Made by a program: the position numbers and the translations under genes. From NCBI GenBank assembly GCA_019749805.1, contig JAIEPH010000047.1, positions 1 to 53,544 on the forward strand: 53,544 bases of DNA, in the 5' to 3' direction. This document shows, piece after piece, positions 1 to 8,209 of the stretch. The stretch is from Mycobacteriaceae bacterium (GTDB lineage: Bacteria; Actinomycetota; Actinomycetes; Mycobacteriales; Mycobacteriaceae). The first letter of the stretch is position 1, and every line of letters begins with the position of its first letter. The notes beneath the pieces were generated by a model. The model was not told where the DNA came from. It saw only the letters and a list, made by a program, of their open reading frames with translations, and made no database searches.

Positions 1-17
1 GGTCGAGGCCCTACTCA

Positions 18-62
18 GGTGTCAGCGATGTCCCGAGACATACCGGTGTCAGCGATGTCCCC
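18..62. repeat. Pair of 17-bp direct repeats, possible insertion-sequence end
   Basis: The 17-base unit GGTGTCAGCGATGTCCC occurs at 18-34 and again at 45-61, 27 bp apart. Closely spaced direct copies like this resemble the transposase-binding repeats inside the ends of some actinobacterial insertion sequences. No transposase is visible because the window starts here, so the element identity is inference. Confidence 0.4.
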
Positions 63-135
63 GAACAGGACAGCACCGCCACGGTCGCTCAGCGCGCCGA
101 ATTCGCCAACAGATGCTTTACAAAAGATGGGTCCG

Positions 136-145
136 TGTCTAGACA
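136..145. promoter_or_regulatory. Palindrome TGTCTAGACA upstream of alkB
   Basis: A perfect 10-bp palindrome lies just upstream of the alkB -35 region. The operon carries its own TetR-family gene at its 3' end, and such regulators commonly bind palindromes by the promoter of their own operon, so this is a candidate operator. A 10-bp site is short and the assignment is inference. Confidence 0.35.
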
Positions 146-146
146 G

Positions 147-178
147 GCGACAAAACTAGCTCTATAGTCAACTTCAGT
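147..178 (+). promoter_or_regulatory. alkB operon promoter
   Basis: A good -10 hexamer TATAGT is at 173-178. GCGACA at 147-152 shares GACA with the -35 consensus but sits 20 bp away, longer than ideal. Transcription would begin near 185, leaving a short leader that carries the GAGGAGG ribosome site at 196-202 before the GTG start at 208. Confidence 0.45.
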
Positions 179-207
179 CGTGATGGCACTCACATGAGGA
201 GGCACCT

Positions 208-1431
208 GTGACCATGCAAATGTCCGAGCTCGAGATCGAACAGTGGCGCGACAAGAAGCGCTACCTGTGGTTGATGGGGCTGATCGCTCCGACCGCACTG
301 TTCGTGGTGATGCCGCTGGTGTGGGCGTTCAACCAGTGGGGCTGGCATGGCGCGGCGCAGGTGCCGTTCTGGATCGGCCCGATCCTGCTGTACATCCTGT
401 TGCCCGCCCTGGATCTGCGGTTCGGACCCGACGGTCAGAACCCGCCCGACGAGGTGATGGAGCGACTCGAGAACGACAAGTACTACCGCTACTGCACCTA
501 CATCTACATCCCGTTCCAGTACGCCAGCGTCATCTTCGGCGCGTACTTGTTCACGGCCTCGAATCTGAGCTGGCTCGGATTCGACGGCGGGCTGGCGTGG
601 CCGGCCAAGATCGGCCTCGCGCTGTCGGTGGGGATGCTTGGCGGGGTGGGCATCAACACCGCGCACGAGATGGGTCACAAGAAAGACGAGCTCGAGCGGT
701 GGCTGGCGAAAGTCACGCTGGCCCAAACGCTTTACGGTCACTTCTACATCGAGCACAACCGGGGTCACCACGTTCGCGTCGCCACTCCGGAAGATCCCGC
801 GTCGGCTCGCTTTGGCGAGACGTTCTGGGAGTTCCTGCCGCGCAGTGTGTGGGGGAGCGCGAAGTCCTCGTGGGAGTTGGAGGCCAAGCGGCTCGAGCGT
901 GCAGGCAAGAGCAAGTGGCACTGGTCCAACGATGTGCTCAACGCGTGGGCGATGTCGGTGGTGTTCTACGGCGTGCTGATCGCGGTGTTCGGCGTGGCCC
1001 TGATTCCCTACATCCTCATCTCCGCGGTGTTCGGGTTCACGCTGCTGGAGACGGTGAACTACCTCGAGCACTACGGGCTGCTGCGGCAGAAGACCGAAAG
1101 CGGTCGGTACGAGCGGTGCGCACCGGTGCACAGTTGGAACTCCGATCACATCGTGACCAATTTGTTCCTGTATCACCTGCAGCGGCACAGCGATCACCAC
1201 GCCAACCCGACGCGTCGCTATCAGACGCTGCGCAGCATGGAGGGTGCGCCGAACCTGCCCAGTGGCTACGCGTCGATGATCGGGCTGACGTACTTCCCGC
1301 CGCTGTGGCGCAAGGTGATGGATCACCGGGTGCTCGATCACTACGACGGCGACATCACCCGGGTCAACATCCACCCGCGCGTCCGCGACAAGGTGCTGGC
1401 CAAGTACCGCGCCGCAGAGGCCGCCGCATGA
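208..1431 (+). CDS. alkB: Alkane 1-monooxygenase AlkB
   Basis: Integral-membrane non-heme di-iron hydroxylase that oxidises the terminal methyl of medium/long-chain alkanes, taking electrons from rubredoxin. The 407-residue protein has the family histidine boxes: HEMGH at 153-157, EHNRGHH at 182-188 and LQRHSDHHANP around 324-334, plus the AlkB signature NYLEHYGL near 284. Hydrophobic segments near 20-41, 53-66, 100-118, 131-150 and 245-280 fit the usual membrane fold. The GTG start is chosen for the GAGGAGG site 5 bp upstream. It overlaps the following rubredoxin by ATGA, implying translational coupling. Family assignment is firm; the substrate range is not readable from sequence. Confidence 0.95.
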   Translation: MTMQMSELEIEQWRDKKRYLWLMGLIAPTALFVVMPLVWAFNQWGWHGAAQVPFWIGPILLYILLPALDLRFGPDGQNPPDEVMERLENDKYYRYCTYIYIPFQYASVIFGAYLFTASNLSWLGFDGGLAWPAKIGLALSVGMLGGVGINTAHEMGHKKDELERWLAKVTLAQTLYGHFYIEHNRGHHVRVATPEDPASARFGETFWEFLPRSVWGSAKSSWELEAKRLERAGKSKWHWSNDVLNAWAMSVVFYGVLIAVFGVALIPYILISAVFGFTLLETVNYLEHYGLLRQKTESGRYERCAPVHSWNSDHIVTNLFLYHLQRHSDHHANPTRRYQTLRSMEGAPNLPSGYASMIGLTYFPPLWRKVMDHRVLDHYDGDITRVNIHPRVRDKVLAKYRAAEAAA

Positions 1432-1601
1432 GTGCCTACCGTTGCCCCGGTTGCGACTACGTCTACGACGAGACGAAAGGTGCACCGCGGGAAGGGTTTC
1501 CCGCGGGCACCGCATGGAACGACATCCCCGACGAATGGTGCTGCCCGGACTGCGCAGTACGCGAAAAGGTTGACTTCGAAGAGATTGGAGCGAGGAAATG
1601 A
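1428..1601 (+). CDS. rubA: Rubredoxin, first copy
   Basis: A 57-residue one-iron electron carrier with the two rubredoxin knuckles CPGC (residues 6-9) and CPDC (39-42), and the typical YDETKG and FPAGT.WNDIPDEW core. It should pass electrons to AlkB. Its ATG overlaps the alkB stop and its own stop overlaps the next rubredoxin start, so the three genes are coupled. The frame also stays open far upstream through alkB, but only from this ATG does it encode rubredoxin. Residues 43-46 differ from the second copy, in line with the AlkG1/AlkG2-type split between paired rubredoxins; which one serves AlkB is not decided here. Confidence 0.93.
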   Translation: MSAYRCPGCDYVYDETKGAPREGFPAGTAWNDIPDEWCCPDCAVREKVDFEEIGARK

Positions 1602-1780
1602 GTGATTACAAACTGTTCATCTGCGTGCAGTGTGGATTCGAGTACGACGAGGCGAAGGGTTGGCCGGAGGACGGCATTGCCCCCGGGACGCGTTGGGACG
1701 ACATCCCCGACGACTGGAGTTGCCCGGACTGCGGGGCCGCGAAGTCCGACTTCGAGATGGTGGAGGTGGCACGTTCGTGA
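1598..1780 (+). CDS. rubB: Rubredoxin, second copy
   Basis: A 60-residue rubredoxin with CVQC near residues 9-12 and CPDCG near 42-46, flanked by YDEAKGWPEDGI and the DDIPDDWSCPDC core. It is expected to act as the electron donor to AlkB from a rubredoxin reductase that is not encoded in this window. It starts on the stop of the first rubredoxin and ends on the GTG of the TetR gene, continuing the run of 4-bp overlaps in the operon. The second-knuckle lysine-free spacing resembles the alkane-hydroxylase-competent type, but this is inference. Confidence 0.94.
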   Translation: MSDYKLFICVQCGFEYDEAKGWPEDGIAPGTRWDDIPDDWSCPDCGAAKSDFEMVEVARS

Positions 1781-2454
1781 CGGCTAACGTCGCGAGGGTG
1801 AGAAGCTCTCGCGACCGCCGGACTGCGCAGCGCATCCCGTACGCCGAAGCGTCGAGGGTGTTGCTGCGCGATTCGATTCTGGACGGCATGCGCGAGGAAC
1901 TGCTCAGCCGCGACTGGTCGGCGATCACGCTGTCGCACGTCGCCAAGGCCGCGGGCATCAGCCGCCAGACCATCTACAACGAGTTCGGCTCGCGGCAAGG
2001 TCTGGCGCAGGCGTACGCGCTGCGCTTGGCCGACCGGCTCGTCGACCAGATCGACGACGCGATCGTCGGCAACGAGGGCGACGTGCACGCGGCCTTCGTC
2101 CAGGGCTTTCGTGACTTCTTCACCGAATCGGCCGCCGATCCGCTGGTTATCTCGCTGCTGACCGGTGACTTCAAACCCGATCTGCTCCAGCTGATCACCA
2201 CGGATAGCGGTCCGATCATCACGCATTGCTCTCAGCGATTGACTGCGACATTCGTCGACAGCTGGGTCAGATGCAGCGATGAGGACGCTGGAGTGCTGGC
2301 GCGGGCGATCGTCCGCCTCGCCATGAGCTACGTGTCGATGCCGCCCGAAGCGGACTCCGCCACATCGCCAGCCCGCGGGCACGACGTCGCATCTGACCTG
2401 GCCCGTTTGATGACGCCGTTCGCCGAACGCTACGGTGTTGGGGATACCTCTTAG
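1777..2454 (+). CDS. TetR-family regulator of the alkane operon
   Basis: A 225-residue TetR-type repressor. The N-terminal helix-turn-helix is visible as ITLSHVAKAAGISRQTIYNEFGSR followed by the GLAQAYALRLADRLVDQ helix (about residues 48-85); the C-terminal part should bind a ligand, plausibly a fatty acid or acyl-CoA made from alkanes. The GTG start overlaps the rubredoxin stop, and the position matches the TetR gene that ends the alkB-rubredoxin operon in M. tuberculosis (Rv3249c). The palindrome upstream of alkB is a candidate target. The frame is open upstream through the rubredoxin gene, but that extension is an out-of-frame shadow. Confidence 0.88.
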   Translation: MTANVARVRSSRDRRTAQRIPYAEASRVLLRDSILDGMREELLSRDWSAITLSHVAKAAGISRQTIYNEFGSRQGLAQAYALRLADRLVDQIDDAIVGNEGDVHAAFVQGFRDFFTESAADPLVISLLTGDFKPDLLQLITTDSGPIITHCSQRLTATFVDSWVRCSDEDAGVLARAIVRLAMSYVSMPPEADSATSPARGHDVASDLARLMTPFAERYGVGDTS

Positions 2455-2488
2455 CTGTCAGAGCGCCTTCGTCGTTTCAAATGCACGA

Positions 2489-2546
2489 GCGCCTGTCCCG
2501 CGAGCCCGCAGGCCGAGGGGTTGGCTGGGCACATCTGTGCCCCCAG
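2489..2546 (+). promoter_or_regulatory. Structured 5' leader of ahcY (possible RNA control element)
   Basis: Two hairpins fill the leader: GCCTG at 2491-2495 can pair with CAGGC at 2509-2513, and CTGGGCAC at 2525-2532 pairs with GTGCCC plus AG at 2537-2546, with a two-base bulge. The second stem ends 35 bp before the ATG, with AGAAGGG at 2563-2569 as ribosome site. ahcY genes of other bacteria can carry an S-adenosylhomocysteine riboswitch. Here only the CACGAG and GGCCGAGG fragments loosely resemble that class, so its identity is open. Confidence 0.3.
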
Positions 2547-2581
2547 AGGCAAAGACGAACGAAGAAGGGCTCTAGAAATCC

Positions 2582-4042
<1,461 letters not shown>

Positions 4043-4061
4043 GATTCACTCGCTGAAGCAG

Positions 4062-4091
4062 GCCCCTGACACGAATGTGTCAGGGGCTTTT
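4062..4091 (+). terminator. Intrinsic terminator of ahcY
   Basis: Perfect 11-bp stem GCCCCTGACAC (4062-4072), loop GAAT, complement at 4077-4087, followed by TTTT. It sits 20 bp after the ahcY stop. Confidence 0.9.
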
Positions 4092-4102
4092 GCTCTGCGC
4101 GG

Positions 4103-4468
4103 TCAGGGATTGACGATCGAGCCGCAGTGATTCTTGATGTCCATCAACGGTTGACGGATGCCGGTCATCTCCGCCTTCTCCTGCGGATGAGTCTCCATGT
4201 AGGTCGTGACGTGATCGGCGACCTGTTCGCGGGACAGGCCAGAAAGCGTGCTCATGAAGCCATTCAGGTCGGGGTGGGTGAACAGATAGGCCGACGTCGA
4301 CGCATCCACCCCTGCCCGGACACCTTCGAGGTCGGCTGTTGTGCAGCTAGGCGGATTCATCCCGTTGTCCGCCTGCGCGATGGGGGATGCGCCTAGCAGT
4401 GCGGCGCACGAAGCCGCGCCGGCGAACAGTGGAATCGCCAGCCGGCGTGCGTTCTGAACGTTGAGCAT
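4103..4468 (-). CDS. Secreted hemophore-related (MHB domain) protein
   Basis: A 121-residue exported protein. The start MLNVQNARRLAIP is chosen because GAGGAG lies about 6 bp upstream and it gives a clean signal peptide ending ASPIAQA near residue 32; the frame extends 58 codons further upstream without these. The mature part has two cysteines (in PSCTTADLEG and KNHCGSIVNP), as in the mycobacterial haem-binding hemophore family (Rv0203-like), and the conserved HPDLN...Y.ETHPQEKAEM region. A role in haem capture is inferred from the family; haem ligands cannot be assigned by eye. It is convergent with ahcY and divergent from the lipase. Confidence 0.72.
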   Translation of the reverse strand: MLNVQNARRLAIPLFAGAASCAALLGASPIAQADNGMNPPSCTTADLEGVRAGVDASTSAYLFTHPDLNGFMSTLSGLSREQVADHVTTYMETHPQEKAEMTGIRQPLMDIKNHCGSIVNP

Positions 4469-4620
4469 CGGAAACTCCTCATGTCTTGCAAATGTGCGGC
4501 TGTCTGTCGCCAGTCTGGGGTTTGCCGTATGCCGGTGCATCGTCTCCCAAGGCCTTGCACAGGAAACCGACAGTGGGCGCACATGTGCCCCGCCCGCGAA
4601 AATAACCGAACTTATTGGCT

Positions 4621-4659
4621 GGCAAGACTTGCCGTCGGCCATACCGATTCTGTTACGGT
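4621..4659 (+). promoter_or_regulatory. Lipase promoter with overlapping palindrome
   Basis: TACGGT at 4654-4659 is a -10 hexamer six bases before the GTG at 4666, the mycobacterial leaderless arrangement. TTGCCG at 4629-4634 is a candidate -35 with a 19-bp spacer. It overlaps a 13-bp palindrome, GGCAAG-A-CTTGCC (4621-4633), which may be an operator. Confidence 0.45.
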
Positions 4660-4665
4660 CCCTGT

Positions 4666-5976
4666 GTGCGCTGGGGGGTCGTAGTAGTCGCCATGCTCAT
4701 TGCTCTCGCAGCATCTTTCGTGCCGTACGCGCACGCCGACGACCCGACCATCGACGACCGTCACCCGTACTTCAACGAAGACGAGTATCAGGCGTTCTAT
4801 ACGCCCCCGGTGCCGTTACCGCCCGGACAGCCGGGCGATCTGATCCGCACCGAGCCGTCTCGGTTGGTGCTGGAACCGTCGGGCGAGCTGGGCATGATCA
4901 TGGCCAACGGGACGCGAATCATGTACCGCAGCAACGATGCTCGCGGAAATCCGATGGCGGTGACGGGCACCTACTTCGAACCCCACAACGCCTGGCCGGG
5001 CAAGGGTCCTCGTCCGCTTATCGTGTACGGCCCCGGCACCCAAGGGCAGGGCGATCAATGCGCGCCGTCGCGGCAGTTCAATCAGGGCATCCACTGGTCG
5101 CCGTGGCTGGACCTGGCATTCAACTACGAGGAGTTGTTCGTCTCGACGATGGTGGCGCGAGGCTTCGCAATCGTCATGACCGATTACGAGGGCCTCGGCA
5201 CGCCGGGACTGCACACCTACGCGAATCGGGTGTCGCAGGGCCACGCGATGCTCGACGCGGCCCGTGCCGCCAAGAATCTGCCTGGCACCTCTCTTACCCG
5301 CGACGGACCGCTGGCCTTCTGGGGCTACTCGCAGGGCGGGGGAGCCGCGGCGTCCGCCGCGGAGATGGCCGATTCGTACGCGCCAGAACTCAACGTCGTC
5401 GGTAGCTATGCCGGCGCGCCGCCCGCCGACCTGAAGGCGTTGTTCCCGTTCATCGACGGCAGCATGCTGATAGGAGCAGTGGGTTATGCGCTCAATGGGG
5501 TGATCACGGCTTACCCGGAGCACGAGGCCGCGATCCGGGCGACGCTGACCCCGCGCGGCGCGGACATGCTGTTCAAGGTGAAGGACCAGTGCGTCGCGGA
5601 GACGCTGACGAAGTTCATGTTCCGGCACCTGCAGCCCTACTTCAATCGGGACATCTTCGCGCTCGTCGAGCAGGAGCCGTTCAAGTCGCTGTTCGACGAG
5701 CAGAAGCTGGGCCGCATGAAGCCCAATGCGCCCGTTCTCATCAACGCCAACCGATTCGACCCGCTTGTCCCGTGGGCGCCGGCGATGCAAATGGGCCGCG
5801 ACTGGTGCGCCCAGGGCGCAGACATCGAGGCGCGTACCAACGACCAACCGCCGTTCCTGAACAAGGCGATGATCAACCACGGTCTGCCGATGTTGGTCGA
5901 CGGTGAGCCGGCAATGCAGTGGATTGCCGACCGGTTCAACGGATTACCGACGACGCCGAACTGCGGCCAGTTCTGA
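4666..5976 (+). CDS. Secreted alpha/beta-hydrolase lipase
   Basis: A 436-residue exported esterase/lipase of the secretory lipase family that includes fungal LIP enzymes and mycobacterial relatives. A hydrophobic signal segment (VVVVAMLIALAASFVPYAHA) ends near residue 26. The nucleophile elbow is GYSQGG with Ser222. A TNDQPPFLNKAMINHGL segment near the C-terminus probably supplies the catalytic His, with an Asp in NRFDPLVPW. It should hydrolyse acyl esters outside the membrane. The GTG start is preferred over TTG 4615 and ATG 4693 because of the leaderless -10 box six bases upstream. Its substrate is unknown. Confidence 0.85.
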   Translation: MRWGVVVVAMLIALAASFVPYAHADDPTIDDRHPYFNEDEYQAFYTPPVPLPPGQPGDLIRTEPSRLVLEPSGELGMIMANGTRIMYRSNDARGNPMAVTGTYFEPHNAWPGKGPRPLIVYGPGTQGQGDQCAPSRQFNQGIHWSPWLDLAFNYEELFVSTMVARGFAIVMTDYEGLGTPGLHTYANRVSQGHAMLDAARAAKNLPGTSLTRDGPLAFWGYSQGGGAAASAAEMADSYAPELNVVGSYAGAPPADLKALFPFIDGSMLIGAVGYALNGVITAYPEHEAAIRATLTPRGADMLFKVKDQCVAETLTKFMFRHLQPYFNRDIFALVEQEPFKSLFDEQKLGRMKPNAPVLINANRFDPLVPWAPAMQMGRDWCAQGADIEARTNDQPPFLNKAMINHGLPMLVDGEPAMQWIADRFNGLPTTPNCGQF

Positions 5977-5985
5977 GCGTCCGCG

Positions 5986-6672
5986 CTACGTCTCGTACTC
6001 GTCGCGCTTGCGTGGCCAATCGGAGAAGTCGTCACCGCGCCCGTTCGGCGCACGGTCGAGCAACTGCCACGTCGCGTTCAACGCCTCGGTGCCGCGATCG
6101 TAGGTCGAATACGTATGGAAGACGGTGCCGTCCTGCAGGGCGAAGCAACTGAGCGCCATCAGCTCCATCACGTCGAGCATGTTGCCGCCGCCCGGGCCGG
6201 GATCGCGCCGCGGCGTCGGAACGTACATGTGCTCGAAGAAATCGGCGTCGAAGTCGCTGCCGCCGGACGACACCCACTCCACGTTCCAGCCCATCCGCTC
6301 CTTGTACGCGGAGAGGACCGGCAGCGGCGAGCGCGACGCGAGCAGAAACGTCACATCTCGGTGCGCCAGATGCGGCACGGCACCGACCAGGTTGTCCGTT
6401 TCGAACGTGCACCCCGGGCAGCCCTCCGGCGTCCTGGGCCCGTGCATGAAGTGCCGCACGATCAACTGCGACCGGCCGTCGAACAACTCGGCGAGCGTGC
6501 GCTGGCCGGCCGTCGTGTCGAACACATACTCCTTGTCGACCGGCACCCACGGCAGTTGTTGCCGGGTCCGCGCAAGCTGGGTCGCGCGACGCGTCAGCTC
6601 CTTCTCGTCGGCCAGCTGCCGCTCGTAGGCGGCCCGCCACTGCTCGCGCGTCCCGACCGTGTGGGTTGTCAT
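5986..6672 (-). CDS. DUF899 thioredoxin-like protein
   Basis: A 228-residue cytosolic protein of the DUF899 family, which has a thioredoxin-like fold of uncertain role. Family hallmarks are the LPWVPVDKEYVFDTTAGQRTLAELFDGRSQLIVRHF opening (about residues 38-76), then GCPGCT, a CxxC in the thioredoxin position near residue 85, and late DGTVFHTYSTYDRG. The ATG is preceded by GAGGAGAA in the sense strand and is the first methionine of the homologous region; the open frame extends 260 codons further without support. It is convergent with the lipase, with only nine bases between the stops. A redox or detoxification function is guesswork. Confidence 0.85.
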   Translation of the reverse strand: MTTHTVGTREQWRAAYERQLADEKELTRRATQLARTRQQLPWVPVDKEYVFDTTAGQRTLAELFDGRSQLIVRHFMHGPRTPEGCPGCTFETDNLVGAVPHLAHRDVTFLLASRSPLPVLSAYKERMGWNVEWVSSGGSDFDADFFEHMYVPTPRRDPGPGGGNMLDVMELMALSCFALQDGTVFHTYSTYDRGTEALNATWQLLDRAPNGRGDDFSDWPRKRDEYET

Positions 6673-6738
6673 CGCGTCATTCTCCTCGCCTCCGATGGGT
6701 CTTCGGTGTAGACCGTCAGCGCCGGCGAAACTCACCGT

Positions 6739-6744
6739 TACGCT
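6739..6744 (+). promoter_or_regulatory. -10 box for leaderless tmk transcript
   Basis: TACGCT lies exactly six bases before the GTG start of tmk and there is no ribosome site between, which is the typical layout of a leaderless mycobacterial mRNA. Confidence 0.5.
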
Positions 6745-6750
6745 CGCTGC

Positions 6751-7377
6751 GTGCTCATCGTGATCGAAGGTGTCGACGGCGCCGGCAAGCGCACACTGAC
6801 CAACGGTCTGCGCACCGCGTTCGAGAACGCCCGAAAGACCGTCACCACCCTGGCCTTCCCGCGCTACCACGAATCGATCACCGCCGACCTCGCCGCCGAG
6901 GCGCTGCACGGCGCACACGGCGACCTCGCCGAGTCGGTGCATGCGATGGCCGTGCTGTTCGCCCTCGACCGTGCCGACGCCAAAGCCGAGATCGCTCGAC
7001 GCGCCGACACCTACGACGTGGTGATCCTCGACCGCTACGTCGCCTCCAACGCCGCCTACAGTGCGGCCCGACTGCGCCAGGGCGCCGACGGTGAGGTCGT
7101 CGGATGGGTGCGCGACCTCGAGTACGGCCGTCTCGAGCTGCCCAAGCCCGACGCTCAGATCCTGCTGGCGGTGCCGATCGAGCTCGCCGCCGCACGCGCC
7201 GACCACCGTGCCCGCGAGGAAGCCGACCGCGCGAAGGACGCCTACGAGCGCGACGACGACCTCCAGCGCCGCACCGGTGAGGTCTACGCCGAGCTGGCCG
7301 CCGCGAACTGGTGTGGGCAGTGGAAAATCGTCCCCCCGGAAGTCGACGCCGCGAAGCTGGCCGCAGAGCTGTCGTAA
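6751..7377 (+). CDS. tmk: Thymidylate kinase
   Basis: Phosphorylates dTMP to dTDP with ATP for DNA synthesis in the cytosol. The 208-residue length is normal. The P-loop reads EGVDGAGKRT at residues 6-15; the Arg in place of the usual Ser is as remembered for the M. tuberculosis enzyme. The DRY motif (LDRYVASNAAYSAAR, about 93-107) and the lid region ADHRAREEADRAKDAYERD follow. It lies upstream of mtrA, as in other mycobacteria, but 145 bases with a large palindrome separate the two, so independent transcription is likely. Confidence 0.95.
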   Translation: MLIVIEGVDGAGKRTLTNGLRTAFENARKTVTTLAFPRYHESITADLAAEALHGAHGDLAESVHAMAVLFALDRADAKAEIARRADTYDVVILDRYVASNAAYSAARLRQGADGEVVGWVRDLEYGRLELPKPDAQILLAVPIELAAARADHRAREEADRAKDAYERDDDLQRRTGEVYAELAAANWCGQWKIVPPEVDAAKLAAELS

Positions 7378-7398
7378 CGGGCTGAAGCGCCTCGCGGA

Positions 7399-7458
7399 GT
7401 GTGCGCTCAGATCGCGAATCCGCCCCCGATCACGCCCAATCGCGATCTGAATGCACAC
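7399..7458. repeat. Interrupted palindrome between tmk and mtrA
   Basis: Arms at 7399-7417 and 7440-7458 pair over 16 of 19 positions: GTGTGC with GCACAC and CAGATCGCGA with TCGCGATCTG, separated by a 3-base mismatch. The 22-base loop is C-rich. No T run follows. It may be a tail-less terminator for tmk or a protein site. The half-motif TCGCGATCTG recurs at 7505-7514, directly before mtrA. Confidence 0.55.
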
Positions 7459-7522
7459 CAGAGCCGGTCAACACGCAAAACGCGCGTGTGGTAGCCAGGG
7501 TTTATCGCGATCTGGTGACACC

Positions 7523-8209
7523 ATGGACTCCATGAGGCAAAGGATTCTGGTTGTCGATGACGACCCTTCGCTCGCCGAGATGCTGACCATCGTGCTGCGC
7601 GGGGAGGGCTTCGACACCGCGGTCGTCGGTGACGGCACCCAAGCGCTGAGCGCGGTCCGCGAACTGCGGCCCGACCTGGTGCTGCTCGACCTGATGCTGC
7701 CCGGCATGAACGGCATCGACGTGTGCCGCGTTCTGCGCGCGGACTCCGGCGTGCCGATAGTCATGCTCACGGCGAAGACCGACACCGTCGACGTCGTCCT
7801 CGGGCTGGAGTCCGGCGCCGACGACTACGTGATGAAACCGTTCAAACCGAAGGAACTCGTCGCTCGCGTGCGCGCCCGCCTTCGCCGCAACGAGGACGAG
7901 CCCGCCGAAATGCTGTCGATCGCCGACGTGGACATCGACGTGCCTGCTCACAAGGTCACCCGACTGGGTGAGCAGATCTCCCTGACGCCGCTGGAGTTCG
8001 ACCTGTTGGTGGCGTTGGCGCGCAAACCGCGGCAGGTGTTTACTCGAGATGTGCTGCTTGAACAGGTGTGGGGGTACCGACACCCGGCGGACACTCGTTT
8101 GGTGAACGTGCATGTCCAGCGTTTGCGGGCCAAGGTTGAAAAGGACCCGGAGAATCCGCAGGTGGTGCTGACCGTTCGAGGAGTGGGGTATAAGGCCGGA
8201 CCCCCGTGA
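7523..8209 (+). CDS. mtrA: Response regulator MtrA
   Basis: Essential OmpR-type response regulator controlling cell division, envelope and replication genes. The 228-residue protein has a receiver domain (residues 1-120) with acidic pocket VDDD at 11-14, phosphorylation site Asp56 in LLDLMLPG, Thr in MLTAKT and Lys in MKPFKPKEL. A C-terminal winged helix (about 130-225) contains LTPLEFDLLVALARKPRQVFTR and the DTRLVNVHVQRLRAKVE recognition region. The ATG at MDSMRQRILVV matches the M. tuberculosis start; there is an upstream open extension without support. The 3' end overlaps mtrB by four bases. The chain is nearly identical to the tuberculosis ortholog as recalled. Confidence 0.98.
   Translation: MDSMRQRILVVDDDPSLAEMLTIVLRGEGFDTAVVGDGTQALSAVRELRPDLVLLDLMLPGMNGIDVCRVLRADSGVPIVMLTAKTDTVDVVLGLESGADDYVMKPFKPKELVARVRARLRRNEDEPAEMLSIADVDIDVPAHKVTRLGEQISLTPLEFDLLVALARKPRQVFTRDVLLEQVWGYRHPADTRLVNVHVQRLRAKVEKDPENPQVVLTVRGVGYKAGPP

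Noticed and set aside
190..1515. Long minus-strand open frame of 441 codons opposite alkB
   Set aside because: It is rich in Arg, His and Val with no recognisable domain. It is the usual antisense shadow of a high-GC gene, and alkB has all its histidine boxes on the plus strand.
2489..2546. Confident call of an S-adenosylhomocysteine riboswitch before ahcY
   Set aside because: Only short fragments resemble the known consensus and the pseudoknot cannot be shown by eye; kept as a structured leader of unknown class.
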